Shown: positions 48,790 through 59,577, counted from the first letter of the stretch. The stretch: 64,000 bases of DNA from Chrysomallon squamiferum (GCA_012295275.1 CM022677.1:8003491-8067490); one strand, 5' to 3'. Notes: generated by a model from the sequence alone, not told the origin. Translations and numbers: made by a program.

Positions 48790-50923
48790 ATGGAGAAATA
48801 TATTGAAGACGCTACTAATACTTTGAATATTACTCAATTATATTGGGACATAAAGAGTACGACTTGGTGCATCCCAACTATCTGGTTCCAAGATGCCTTG
48901 CGAAAGATAAGAACGGAAAATATGTTTACGCCATGGAAAAAGAATTATATCAAGAGTTTCGTCATGGACCACCAAGACATTCTAGACAAGTGCGTGGACC
49001 ATTGGTCGACTCCGCAATCGGAGTTCATGATGAGAGGTCAGGATAGAGTGATAACTGAACTTAAAAACATGTTAAGGAATAAAAACTGGAAGATGCTGTT
49101 AGTGTACCACGATAAATCGTGTGATATGGACTCCAACATACCTACAAATGGAAGTCATGTCCATATCATATGGAAAACAACGATGACACATCCAAGTCAA
49201 GATCGTCAGTATAGACGTTTACACTGAGCTGTTCTGGCTGAAAAAGGGTATATAAAGTTAAGGAAGTTACGTCAGCCATACAAATACTCTGTATCTGAAT
49301 TCATGAACTACTTAATAAGAGATGACGAGAAAATGTTTTTAGGAACAAATTGTCCGGACATGCTCAATAAATGGAATCTATTACTGGATCAAGAAAAAAA
49401 CTGGCTAAAAGATAATTATAATGAAAATACTGTATTCGAAGACACGTCTATCAACGAAGATATAAAGACATTTGAAGTTAAGCCTCCCAAGAAAAAAATG
49501 ACGGTTCAGGAATTTTTAAATGAACACAGTGACGTGTTACAACATGGACAAGGAATGACAGTAAAGGAGATAAATCAAGAAACAAAGAACATTATAGACA
49601 TTGATGATGATATTCCAACTAACAAGCCTGAAAAGATTCCAAGTCACCTCATGTCTACCAAATCAGCAGACACATTCGACTTTTTTGACAAATTGGTTCA
49701 GAAGTATCCAGATGTGAATAAACTCAATATGCTCAAAAGCAAATTCGATACATCGAGCAATGAATTTAAAGCTCTTTGTAATGCTGTTGCCAACATATCT
49801 GGAAAAAAAATATTTAAAGCAGCAAGAACCAAATACCTAATGGAACAAGCAGATAAAAGTGCCTACGATTAGATAAAAGCTCTCGACGATAACCTAGAAA
49901 ATTATATGACACCAGAAGATTCTTTGAAACTATTTAACAGTTGGTGCCAGGAACAAGAGATACCAGAGTGATGGTTCTATGTACTAATGAATACCCTTTG
50001 AAAGGCAAAGCAAAAAAGAAAATTGGAATCTATTTACAAGGTGAGAGCGATTCCGGCAAGACAATGTTGTCGTCGAGTTTGTTTGAACCTTTGACATGTT
50101 CCGGTAAAATAGCGAAAGACAATTTTCCATGGCAGATGCTGGGTGACAAAAAATTGTTATTGGAGAAGAAATAGCTATTACCCAAGTAAACATAGACAAA
50201 TACAAAGATCTTCTCAGTGGCAGTAAGGCAACATGAGAGCGAAAGGGAACGACACCGGTGTATTGCAAAGCAAGCTTATGTAATTTAAACAGCAACATTC
50301 CTTTTGGACAGAACATTACATCAACCCAAATGAGTATTATGAAAACTAGATTGTACTTCATCGAGCACTTGAAGAAAAGCAATACACTAAAACGAGCTTA
50401 CGGATTGCTACATCCTAAATTATTCACCTTGTGCGAAGATCCATCCGAAGACGAAATAATGGTTCCGATTGAAAACGATAAACAATTCTTTAACGATAAA
50501 CTCAATCCACTACAAAACGACAAGACAATTCAAGCTAAGTATAGTTACTTCCATGACTCTTTTGACAACGAATCACAAGAATCATGTGGAGTAAAGAGGC
50601 AATATGATAACATCGAAGCCTATATAGAAAATGAAGAGAAAGATCTCAATCAGAATGAAGACATCATCAATGAATCTCCAAAGAAGAAACGAAAAATTCT
50701 GAAAGCAAAACGATCAGACTGTGATACGATAAGTGGTAACACGTCAGATGAACATTCTCAAGATCTGTTTATAGCATCTGAAGATGACAACAACCCTGCT
50801 GATAATACAGTTCCAGAAGCGTATATGAATAATAACCAAGCTTTGGACATTGATATCGAAAACATTATTCTGCCATCGCAAATTAATTATAAAGTGTTTG
50901 ACATTTTTCATTCCTATAAATGA
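48790..50923 (+). pseudogene. Parvoviral NS1 (replication initiator), broken
   Basis: NS1 nicks the viral terminus and unwinds DNA in the nucleus. Visible parts: a nuclease motif GSHVHII (His pair near 49156-49164, the HUH metal site); a linker; Walker A GESDSGKT at 50040-50063; an acidic LLLEKK/GEE region near 50155-50175, where Walker B would be; and a C-terminal acidic tail with a PKKKRK nuclear signal near 50681. In total about 710 codons, usual for the family. Breaks: TGA at 49225, TAG at 49870, a frame change near 49970, another near 50165, and TGA at 50234. The catalytic tyrosine of the nuclease could not be placed with certainty. It lies downstream of VP on the same strand, the reverse of the standard order. 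Confidence 0.85.
48819..49046 (+). CDS. Overlapping frame within NS1 5' region (NS2-like?)
   Basis: A second frame, open from 48819 to a TAG at 49044-49046, overlaps the NS1 start region. It translates as a natural-looking hydrophilic peptide (for example NYLVPRCLAKDKNGKYVYAM) and has more A/T at third positions than the NS1 frame here. It has no ATG near its start. Either it is an overlapping small NS gene, as many parvoviruses have, or it is the true NS1 frame of this stretch reached through two compensating frameshifts. Confidence 0.4.
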   Translation, partial: YFEYYSIILGHKEYDLVHPNYLVPRCLAKDKNGKYVYAMEKELYQEFRHGPPRHSRQVRGPLVDSAIGVHDERSG

Positions 50924-51129
50924 ATATTATATCATAAACAAATGATATCATTGATGCTGTTTAAAATGTTAATCATAGTTACATTGTTACGTTAATAAAA
51001 GTTAAATAATTAAATTTACTTAGTTTGTCATATGTTTATATTAATTTTATATATAAATACAATGAAAAATAACATTATTAATAATAAAAAAAAAAAAAAA
51101 AAAATGAAGTCGCTGAAAATTATGATATA
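50924..51129 (+). terminator. Viral 3' region with poly(A) signal
   Basis: AATAAA at 50994-50999 follows the NS1 stop by 70 bases. The rest is AT-rich with a poly-A run at 51086-51104, leading into the hairpin. Confidence 0.5.
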
Positions 51130-51553
51130 TTTCAACTCTACTCTTGTTATTGTAAAAAAAAAAAAAAAGTTTAACTCATATTGGCTTTTGGCTTTTTGGC
51201 TTTTTAACCAAATGTACTTTTAACTTATGATCCTTCGGGTTTTGGCTTCGCCCGAAGGAACATTATCACCTTCGGGTCAAAAGTACATTTGGTTAAAAAG
51301 CCAAAAGCCAAAAGCCAATCATGGGGAACTTTTTTTTTTTTTTTTACAATAACAAGAGTTTAGTTGTCAACCTAACTCTTGTGATTTGCAAAGATCCTCA
51401 TTACTGGCTTTTGGCTTTTTGACCAAATGTACTTTAACTTATGCTCCTTCGGGTGAAGCCTAAGCACCTTTGGGTTAAAAGTACTTTTGGTCAAAAAGCC
51501 AAAAGCCAGTAATGAAGATCTTTGTTTTTTTTACAAATCACAAGAGTTAGGTT
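51130..51553. repeat. Compound viral hairpin junction, right (A + B complete)
   Basis: Hairpin A is complete. Its left arm runs from about 51132 to 51230 (CAACTCTACTCTTGTTATTG at its base). Its centre is CCTTCGGG/CCCGAAGG with a TTTTGGCTTCG loop at 51232-51258, and its right arm runs to about 51367. Hairpin B follows directly: left arm 51369-51438, right arm 51474-51553. Arms contain GGCTTTTGGC and ACCAAATGTACTTT. The left arm of A is the inverse of 46082-46205, so A flanks unit 2 as inverted terminal repeats. Confidence 0.9.
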
Positions 51554-51700
51554 GACAATATATCACGTCTTGTCTTTCACTCCCCCCACCCTATATACTT
51601 TTTTTTTATTTTGAGATGACGTTATGTCACGTGACTATGCACCTTCGGGTGTTAAAGTACATTTGGTCAAAAAAGCCAAAAGCCAGTCTGTTCAACTCTG
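51554..51700 (+). pseudogene. Third viral unit, leader fragment
   Basis: ATATATCACGTCTTGTCTTTC and a CCCCCCACC stretch after hairpin B match the leader following the left junction (ATATATCAGGTCATG and CACCCCCAC at 46208-46240). A half hairpin then follows at about 51637-51690 (CACCTTCGGGTGTTAAAGTACATTTGGTC, AAAAGCCAAAAGCCAG as separate words), and the viral sequence ends. No coding part is left. Confidence 0.65.
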
Positions 51701-52156
51701 TTATTTAAATAGGTCAACTGATTCCATTTTATGTTTTAACGATGTTTTATAGGGTACATTTATACCAGAACTCTTGGTATTTATTTATTTTAAGTTTTGA
51801 TTAGATTATTAAGTACAGTATTCTTTCAAAACAAAATTATTTAAAAATATAAAATTAAATTTAAAAAAAAATATCTCCCTTAAACCAAACATTTTTTAAT
51901 ACGAAGTCTGTACTTTTATTTTAAGTCAGTAATAAAGGATTTCTGACACTAAATCATTTTAAAAAAGTAACTTCTTTTACCACAGACTTGCCTGTACTTG
52001 GTGCTGTGTCTGGTCCAAACATTCAGTATACTGAATAAATTTGATCACATCTTTCATGAACAACATTGTAACTTTGAATCTAAATTCAGTATCACAATAT
52101 TATAAATTCTTCAATAAGAACAGTCCATGATTCACACAAGTAATGTTTTTAAAATG
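51701..52156. other. Non-coding spacer
   Basis: AT-rich with no recognised feature; host flank of the viral locus. Confidence 0.4.
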
Positions 52157-53671
52157 TTATTTTATCCAGTTATTCAGTTCTTTATATTTACTGTGGAGAT
52201 GTTTTATCTTCTGTTTACTTAGTTCAGTACAGTCAGAAAACCTGAAGAACTTGGAGGCAAACTTGTCAAGTCATTTAGATTCAGTGGACATCAGTTCTTG
52301 TTAATAGCTTTCTGTGGTGACTGAAACATAAAATATTACATTAAAACATTTTAACAAGACCCACTATAATTTTATATTTTATCATTTGAATCTGAAGAAA
52401 TGTTTTCAACCAATAATAAGTACAGTTAATTTAACTGAAATAAAATAAAGTTTAATTATATTTATTTAAACAGTCTTGTTGGACCTCTATTTTTCATTGT
52501 ATATATATATATATTTTCTTTCTTAAAGCAGTAACTTCCATTTTACTTTTAATTAAGTACATAAATTAATATATTTTATAAAAATTGACAACAAGTAAGA
52601 TCAGTAATATTTATCTGTTAATTTTTGAACATACATTTTCTAAAGTACAGTCCTTTTCTCCCAACTGCTGTATCAATGTCACATTTTGTCTTTTTCTTTG
52701 CATCTACAGATACCATTATTTAAAAAAAGAACATTATATATAATAATAATATTAAAATATTCTCATATGGCATTAAATGATTTATATTTTACAGTTTATA
52801 AAGTCTAGTTGTAAACTGAATTACCTTTCCATTATACTCAGCATTTGATTACAAAACATTGAACTCATATGAGTTTCTGAGTTGGTACCAATTTCTTTTA
52901 ACACCACGAACTGGAGAAGTGATTGTTCTTCACTGAATTGTACTACAATCCTGGTCAAGTGGTCATCCTTGGCCTGATAGAACTTGTTGTGGTCAGCAAG
53001 GGCTTGTGTATCCTGTAAAAGTAGTAAACAAAACTTATCACTGATAACCCTAATAAATAAAATTGATTTACTTAAAAACTATAACATTTATCATTGGAAA
53101 GGATAGCAAATTATTATTTAAAAGTTACCTGATGTATTAAAAATTACAAATTATTTAGTCATAATAAATACATTTTACATCTTATACCATTATTAAGATA
53201 TCTCTTGAAAATTATCTGCTTGTCTGTTATTTTTTTAAAAATACAGAAGTTTATAATTTTTAGTGTTCATAACCAGCAAGTTTCTTCAGTTTTGTGTCAA
53301 ACTTTATAATTAACAAGATTGTTCACCATAAATAAACAAAATACTATTTTGGATGTCTTTTTTTCTTGGATTTTAATAATAAAGAGTTCACTTTGCTGTT
53401 ATCTTTTTTATTTATTTATTTTTTAATTTCAAAAACATAGGATGTTGTATATAAGATTTTTGTTAATAATAACTTTTCTGTTTTACTTATTTTCTTATAT
53501 AATATTAGTTTAATTATATCTTTGAAACCTATAAAACCCAGCAGTTTCAAACCTTTGGTGTGTAGAGAACATACTGCCCAGACAACATGGAGACAACTGT
53601 GAGAATTCTGTCACATGAACTGACATGATCAACATCGTGGACAACATGGACTGCAGTGGAAGTTCAGTCAT
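52157..53671 (-). pseudogene. DHX8/PRP22-type DEAH helicase, 3' exons, decayed
   Basis: There are three minus-strand exons with introns. Exon a, 53671-53553 (acceptor TTTACAG, donor GTTTGA), reads MTELPLQSMLSTMLIMSVH, then after a frame change ILTVVSMLSGQYVLYTPK. Exon b, 53012-52825 (acceptor TTTTACAG, donor GTAATT), begins DTQALADHNKFYQAK and ends QMLSIMER. Exon c, from 52311, contains LDKFASKFFRFSDCTELSKQ and ends ELNNWIK with TAA at 52157-52159. These match, in order, the conserved C-terminal region of the spliceosomal helicase DHX8/PRP22 (HA2/OB region to the C-terminus). Breaks: the frameshift near 53617 and a TGA at 52271-52273 where the family has Trp. The middle of exon b is strongly diverged. 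The helicase core (DEAH box) is absent. Retained introns show duplication at DNA level, not retrocopying. Confidence 0.75.
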
Positions 53672-53846
53672 CTGTAAATATAACATAGAAGTATATTAAA
53701 ACTTATAACATACATATATATGATTAATAGTTTGTTAAATTTTTAATATACTAGTATTTTAATTGATAAATGTTTTAATTACAACTAGTTTTAATAAATA
53801 AGAATCTGAAATGATCCCAGAGCTCACTCTATCCTTGAAACATTAC

Positions 53847-53926
53847 CGTTTCCCATTCCACACTCAGCTCCATTAATAATTTATCTTGTATTGTGTCTGT
53901 GCCGGGTCTTAAACCACCATTAATTT
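53847..53926 (-). pseudogene. Exon-like segment, unassigned
   Basis: Minus strand: acceptor CTGTAG, then 80 nt open in one frame (INGGLRPGTDTIQDKLL to VEWET), donor GTAATG. It does not resemble the DHX8 region that should precede exon a, and its phase does not match it. It may derive from another gene. Confidence 0.3.
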
Positions 53927-54689
53927 CTACAGATTTTGGAATAATGTTTTAAAGAAATAAACATTTTTATAAATTGTTAAATTCTAAATGAAAATTAGGA
54001 TTATGTGAAATACAAGATTTTTTTGTTTTTTTTTAAACATTTACAGTGTTTAAAGTTAAATTCTGTTAATTTACATATAATAAAAATAATAATAAATAAA
54101 TAATTAGTAAAATAATAGGTCTGTTTCAATAGCTGTTATATCGAGGAGAAACGTGATATATGAAATTTTTTTTAGCTGCTTTTCCTAATTATTTTCTTTC
54201 CTTATTTTATTTTCTAGTCAAATTGGTTATCAAGTATTTTATTTCACAGTGGTTAATCACTGGAATAAAGTGAGAGAAAACTGTAAACTATGAATTAAAC
54301 TGACTGCTGTGTTTTCAGTATGATTATCAAACACTTCTCACTAGTCAATGTGTAAGTCAGTGTATGAAGTGTGGGTAGTCACAGAATCAAATCACATTAG
54401 TGCTTCCATCAGACTGTTTCTGGCTCCATTATAAAAGAAAGTGAAATGTGTCTTCCTGTCCATGTGTGCACACATAATTAAACATTTCAGACAGAAAATC
54501 CTTGAATCTAGAAAACACAACAGATTTAGATAATTAAACCATTCAACACAATCTGCAAGTATTTCTGTTTTTCAGGTCAAAAGGATATTTTCTAAGTCAT
54601 TCTAAGACAGTATTTATTAATTATAATTGTATTTATGTTTGTAGAGAGGAAGGAATGTGATGATATTTCGTCTAGATAAGATGAACAGC
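53927..54689. other. Non-coding spacer
   Basis: No recognised feature; no LTR found bordering the Gypsy fragment that follows. Confidence 0.4.
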
Positions 54690-56635
54690 AAACTTGCCAA
54701 GTTGGGTCCTTTACTTTTCTGTAAAGTACTTTGTTTTCAAGAAATAATCTGTCCCATTGCCAGATTAGCATGAAGAAACCTGATTCTTCTAATCTTCTCT
54801 CAGCTCTGCATGATAGCCATGTAATACACCAATCTCCTTATTAACATGTCTTTTGCCTGCATCACTGCTAGTTCTTCTAAAGCTGGGAGATGATCTTGTG
54901 GCTTCCATAGTTTCATTAAATTGTTCCACTGCTACAGTTTATTGTGTGTTTTCTTCCCCCACAATTTTATAACTTGTCTCATTGTTTGTGGAACGTCTGT
55001 ACTACTAGCAGTATCTCTAAAGCAGCTTCCACTGAAGTAGATGTTGTTCTGTGAAATTTCTTCCTGGACAGACCATCAGCATTCTTATTGTGTTGAATGA
55101 TATTTCACATAAAAATCAATTATGCCAGCTGAGACCCCCATGTTTCTTCCACTGCACGTAATTTTGTGTTATCAAGACGACTTAGTGAACTGTTGTCTGT
55201 ATAGATAGTAAACTGATGTTTGAGAAGATAATCTTTAATCTTTTCAGTCACAGCCCATTTCAGACCAACAAGCGCTAACTTCATGTAACTGTAATTATCC
55301 ATGTTTCTCTCAGTGGGTCTCAAGCTCTGTCTAGCATATGTAATTTCTTTCCTTTGCCCATTCTGTTCCTGTGACAGTACTGGTCCCACTCCCTGAAAAC
55401 TTGCAGCAGTTTCCACAATGAAAAGTTCACTTAAATCAGCGTTTCCTGATATCGGAGCTGAAGTTAACTTCTCTTTTAAAGTATCTCTTTTTACAATTCT
55501 CATCCCAAGCACCGTTTAACAATGCTTGATTTTTCTTATCTCGGGACCTATTCACCAAAGAATACAAAGGTTGAACAGTAACTGAAAATTCTTTAACATA
55601 TCATCGGAAGTAACTGACAAACTGCAAAAATGACATCAGGTCCTTTGGTGTCTTTGGAACTTCCAATTCAAGAACAGCCTTTATGTTGTCTGGATCTGTA
55701 ACTACCCCATCTCTAGACAACAGGTCCTAGCTATTTCACTTCTATCTTAAGGAAACAGCCTTAGCCTGGTTTTAGTTTACGCCCATGCTGTTTTAAAATT
55801 TTAAATATCTCTTCTAGTTTATCTATGCCCACATAAAAGAAAACTACACTGTTATACAAAAAGACTAGTAACACTGAAATATCTGCTCTCTAAAGCAATG
55901 CTGCATGAGTCTTTGAAATGTGGCTGGTGCTCCTGATAAACCAAACAGCATACGATTGATTCAAACAAACCCACTGGAGTGATGAATGCAGTTTTGTCTT
56001 TGTTTTTATCCTCAACTGCAACTTGGTTGCATTCACTGGCCATATCCGTGTAGTGAACCAATTTGCTCTGTGCAAAGCATCTAATGACTCTTCTATTGTA
56101 GGAAGTGGAAAGCAGTCTTTCCTAGTTTTAGCATTCAGCCACCTGTAGTCCACACACAGATGAATTGTGTTGTCTGTTTTTCTCATTATAACAGTAGGAG
56201 ATGAACATGGGCTATGGCTGGGTCAAATTACATCTTGTTTTATAAGTTTCTTGATCAGTTCCTTGACTTCCTGATACTGATTGTGTGAAATTCTTCTGTA
56301 CAGTTCTGACACTGGTATGTTATCAGTTGTGCATATGTGATATTTTACAGTAAACCCCAAATCAATGTCATCTTTAGCAAATACATCAGTTAAGTATTCA
56401 CTTTAACATCAGAGTATTTGTTAAGTATTCTTTCTAACTTTTTCTTCTGCTCACTGGAATAATCACAATAATATCAACTTGAAATCTATCAAATTCTGTG
56501 TATACCAACTGTAATCTGCTCCATGGAAACTTCTTCTCCTTGTCCTTTATTGACTGAGGCTCTTCTACTTCTACCACTGATGACAAAACACCCACTCTAG
56601 TTCTTGGTTTCAACCCTATTTTACAACACAAATCT
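54690..56635 (-). mobile_element. Ty3/Gypsy pol fragment B (RT, RNase H), degraded
   Basis: In minus-strand order, the following can be read. A protease/RT linker is near 56631-56434. RT start LCVDYRWLNAKTRKDCFPLP is near 56160-56100, continuing DKTAFITPVGLFE near 56000-55960 after frame changes. A connection region follows (LEVPKTPKDLMSFLQFVSYF, near 55670-55600). RNase H at 55512-55120 includes FIVETAASFQGVGPVLSQ, ERNMDNYSYMKLAL and YTDNSSLSRLD; the usual DAS aspartate is replaced. The linker shared with 21110-21600 is at 55100-54690. Several stops and frameshifts are present, the RT catalytic YxDD is not recognisable, and there is no integrase or LTR. It is a dead 5'- and 3'-truncated copy. 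Confidence 0.85.
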
Positions 56636-56741
56636 AAAAGACTTGATAATCAAGTTCACTATCAAGTTAAACAGTAGTTAGATTAATTCATAGTTTACAG
56701 TTCTGTTTTTGTCACAGTCTACTGAGTAACAAGAGGCTCAC

Positions 56742-56823
56742 CTGGTCTTTGAGACTGAAATCTGGGTGAATTTCTAGAATCTTCCACATTATTTTAGCTG
56801 AAAACCTAAAAATCCAAAGATCC
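56742..56823 (-). pseudogene. Exon-like segment (DLWIFRFSAKIMWKILE...)
   Basis: Minus strand: acceptor GATTTTACAG and donor GTGAGC are both strong. The 82 nt are open with one leading base, giving 27 residues ending HPDFSLKDQ. The family is not recognised. It shares strand and spacing with the two segments upstream (57153-57262, 57817-57905), so one gene is likely, but phases between them do not fit cleanly. Confidence 0.4.
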
Positions 56824-57152
56824 CTGTAAAATCAGGAAACAAAATTTATATAAATATTTTCACATGAGCAAGTCCTTGATTATCATCTTAAATTTTGTTG
56901 TTAATAACTACATATAAAGTTATAACAGAATACTGTTATGAACTAGCTCTATCTCTGTACTTAATAATGAAGTGTAATAATATAGTGTTATTAACTGTTT
57001 ATACTTTGTAATTTCTATTATTTAATAAATAATACAGAACAATCTATTGGGACACTTCTGTTATATTTCAAATTTCTCATACTGGTAATAAAATAGTCTT
57101 TATTTAAATGTTCAAACTAATTCAAATGGTAAAATTGTTCTAATTACATTAC

Positions 57153-57262
57153 CCAGTAGTATTTGCTGACATAGATGGGAGTGTTGGCATCAGCATCACA
57201 CAACAACAACACCATTGTGAAATCTCTTAGACATGTTGAAATATATGTGGGCAATGAGAATT
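57153..57262 (-). pseudogene. Exon-like segment (LPTYISTCLRDFTMVLLLC...)
   Basis: Minus strand: acceptor CTATTTTAG and donor GTAATG. The 110 nt are open in one frame, ending ANTPIYVSKYYW, but that frame does not follow in phase from the upstream segment. Another frame starts ILIAHIYFNMSKRFHNG before a stop. A frameshifted exon would explain both. An imperfect copy of its acceptor region lies about 100 bases upstream (57340-57390). Confidence 0.3.
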
Positions 57263-57816
57263 CTAAAATAGTAAATATTATTCAAAAAGAAACAGAAACA
57301 TTAATATATAGCTATATTTGTTTACTAATGGTTTAATGTGGAAGTGTGTGTGGATACTGAGAATTCTGCAATAGTAAATATTAGTTATTTTGTTCTTGAT
57401 GTAAAATCATGTGATGGCAAGCTGACAACAGTACAGAGATCAGTATTTCTAAATTTTTAATAAAAATATTTTTATCTTTATTTTATTTTTTTATTTTTAT
57501 CAAAATATACAGAAACATTGAGTATGCATACATTTCCAGATTTCTAAATAACACATAATTTAAATGTTTTTTCTTGATACAATGCCAGGTACAGTCTATG
57601 GACACTGATATTATAAAATACAGAATCATTAATTTAAACTATTACAAAGATTTAAACTTATGATGTTTAGCATGTTTAATTAATCATATAACATTGTTTA
57701 ATAATGTAAAAAGTCTGAGATCAAAATAATGATTAAAATTACTATTATAATTTCATTTATTATTTATTTAATTTTTATTTAATTTTGATAATTAAACCAA
57801 TATAACTTCATATTAC

Positions 57817-57905
57817 CTTGTTGAATAAATTGCTATTACGGGTTAACCTCAATAGGGCCTCCTGCACTTTCTGATCACTGATCTCTAGAACACCACAAAT
57901 CAATC
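57817..57905 (-). pseudogene. Exon-like segment (LICGVLEISDQKVQEALLRL...)
   Basis: Minus strand: acceptor TTTCTTTCAG and donor GTAATA are both good. The 89 nt are open after two leading bases, giving 29 residues ending RNSNLFNK. The amphipathic, Leu-rich helix-like character is convincing as protein. Family not recognised. Confidence 0.4.
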
Positions 57906-57929
57906 CTGAAAGAAAGATTTAGAATAATA

Positions 57930-58740
57930 ATAATAATAATAATAATAGTAACAATAATATTCTTTAATATAGGAAACACACTCTAAAAAAATAAGAATAA
58001 CAGTTAATACAAAGCGCTAAAGAATAATGAGAAGTACACGAATAAAATTAGAAACAATGCTGTTACGACAGCAAAGAAAGCGACTCTCATTGAAATACTA
58101 ATAATATATTTTAATACAAGATGTGCACACTGAAAGTGAGACTAACAATTAACAGAAAGCACAACAGAGCAAATAGAAGTACACCTGTAACATCAAGCAT
58201 AACGCAGATATGAACAATGTCGTTACTACATTGTGAGACAGGATTAGTCCTGTCACAAATAAGACAAATAAAAACAAGAAATACACAAAAACATTAAGAA
58301 TAACACTGGTATGATGGCAACGTCAGCGACATTAATAGTAATATATTCCTCACAGAAATCGACAGTAACTATTAATAGAAAGCACAACAGAATACAACAA
58401 TATGATCAAGAAGAACAGAGATACCACGGCAACGACGGCAACATTGATACAAATAAGAATAATCTATCTTATTACAGGATGTACACACAGAAAGTGAGAA
58501 TAACTATTAATAAAAAGAGAATAAAGAGAAGTACACCAGTAGAATGGAGAAGAATGCAGATATGAAGGTAACGATATTGGGTGCACACTAAGAAAGTAAA
58601 AATAATAGTTAATAAAAAGTGCAAAATAATAAAGAGGAATACAACGCAGATATGACGGTAATATGACTATTTGTAACATCACCGACATTAATGTTAATAA
58701 TAATAATCTATTTCAATAGAGGATGTGCACACTGAAAGTG
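57930..58740 (+). repeat. Dispersed ~150-bp repeat units
   Basis: Four or five imperfect units with GGATGTGCACACTGAAAGTG or GGATGTACACACAGAAAGTG, AATAACTATTAATA, AAGCACAACAGA, a GAACAATGTCGTTA-type word and GCGACATTAATAGTAATA. The same family is at 29990-30410 and inverted at 28780-29095. Confidence 0.75.
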
Positions 58741-59577
58741 AGACTAACTAACAATAGAAAGCACAACACAGTAAGTAGAACTACACATTAACTTGAGACA
58801 GGATGTGCACACTGAAAGTGAGACTAACTAACAATAGAAAGCACAACACAATAAGTAGAACTACATTAACTTGAGACAGGATGTGCACACTGAAAGTGAG
58901 ACTAACTAACAATAGAAAGCACAACACAATAAGTAGAACTACATTAACTTGAGACAGGATGTGCACACTGAAAGTGAGACTAACTAACAATAGAAAGCAC
59001 AACACAATAAGTAGAACTACATTAACTTGAGACAGGATGTGCACACTGAAAGTGAGACTAACTAATAATAGAAAGCACAACACAATAAGTAGAACTACAT
59101 TAACTTGAGACAGGATGTGCACACTGAAAGTGAGACTAACTAACAATAGAAAGCACAACACAATAAGTAGAACTACATTAACTTGAGACAGGATGTGCAC
59201 ACTGAAAGTGAGACTAACTAACAATAGAAAGCACAACACAATAAGTAGAACTACATTAACTTGAGACAGGATGTGCACACTGAAAGTGAGACTAACTAAT
59301 AATAGAAAGCACAACACAATAAGTAGAACTACACCATTAACTTGAGACAGGATGTGCACACTGAAAGTGAGACTAACTAATAATAGAAAGCACAACACAA
59401 TAAGTAGAACTACACATTAACTTGAGACAGGATGCACACTGAAAGTGAGACTAACTAATAATAGAAAGCACAACACAATAAGTAGAACTACACATTAACT
59501 TGAGACAGGATGCACACACTGAAAATGAGACTAAGTAATAATAGAAAGCACAACACAATAAGTAGAACTACACCATT
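58741..59577 (+). repeat. 78-bp tandem array, cut by assembly gap
   Basis: About ten copies of a unit containing TTGAGACAGGATGTGCACAC, TGAAAGTGAGACTAACTAAC and AATAGAAAGCACAACACAAT. The period is 78 in the centre and slightly variable at the right. The unit is a shortened version of the dispersed repeat just before it. The 205-codon minus-strand frame over it is an artefact of the multiple-of-three period. Confidence 0.97.

Larger units (their letters stand above)
43528..51700 (+). mobile_element. Endogenous parvovirus (densovirus-like) locus
   Basis: The locus consists of VP unit 1 (3' truncated), a compound hairpin, VP unit 2, an intergenic promoter, NS1, a second compound hairpin and a short third-unit leader. 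All coding parts face the same way. Parvoviral identity rests on NS1 (an HUH-type HVH motif followed by an SF3 Walker A, GESDSGKT, in the right order), on terminal hairpins that share a small palindromic cross-arm, and on a capsid-like protein encoded beside them. Unit 2 measured between its hairpins is about 5.2 kb, normal for a densovirus genome. Every gene is broken, so this is a fossil. The tandem, hairpin-joined layout is what concatemers from rolling-hairpin replication would leave. Confidence 0.85.

Noticed and set aside
58781-59398. 205-codon hydrophobic repeat protein on the minus strand
   Set aside because: It is the translation of a 78-bp (26-codon) satellite; the frame breaks as soon as unit length changes.
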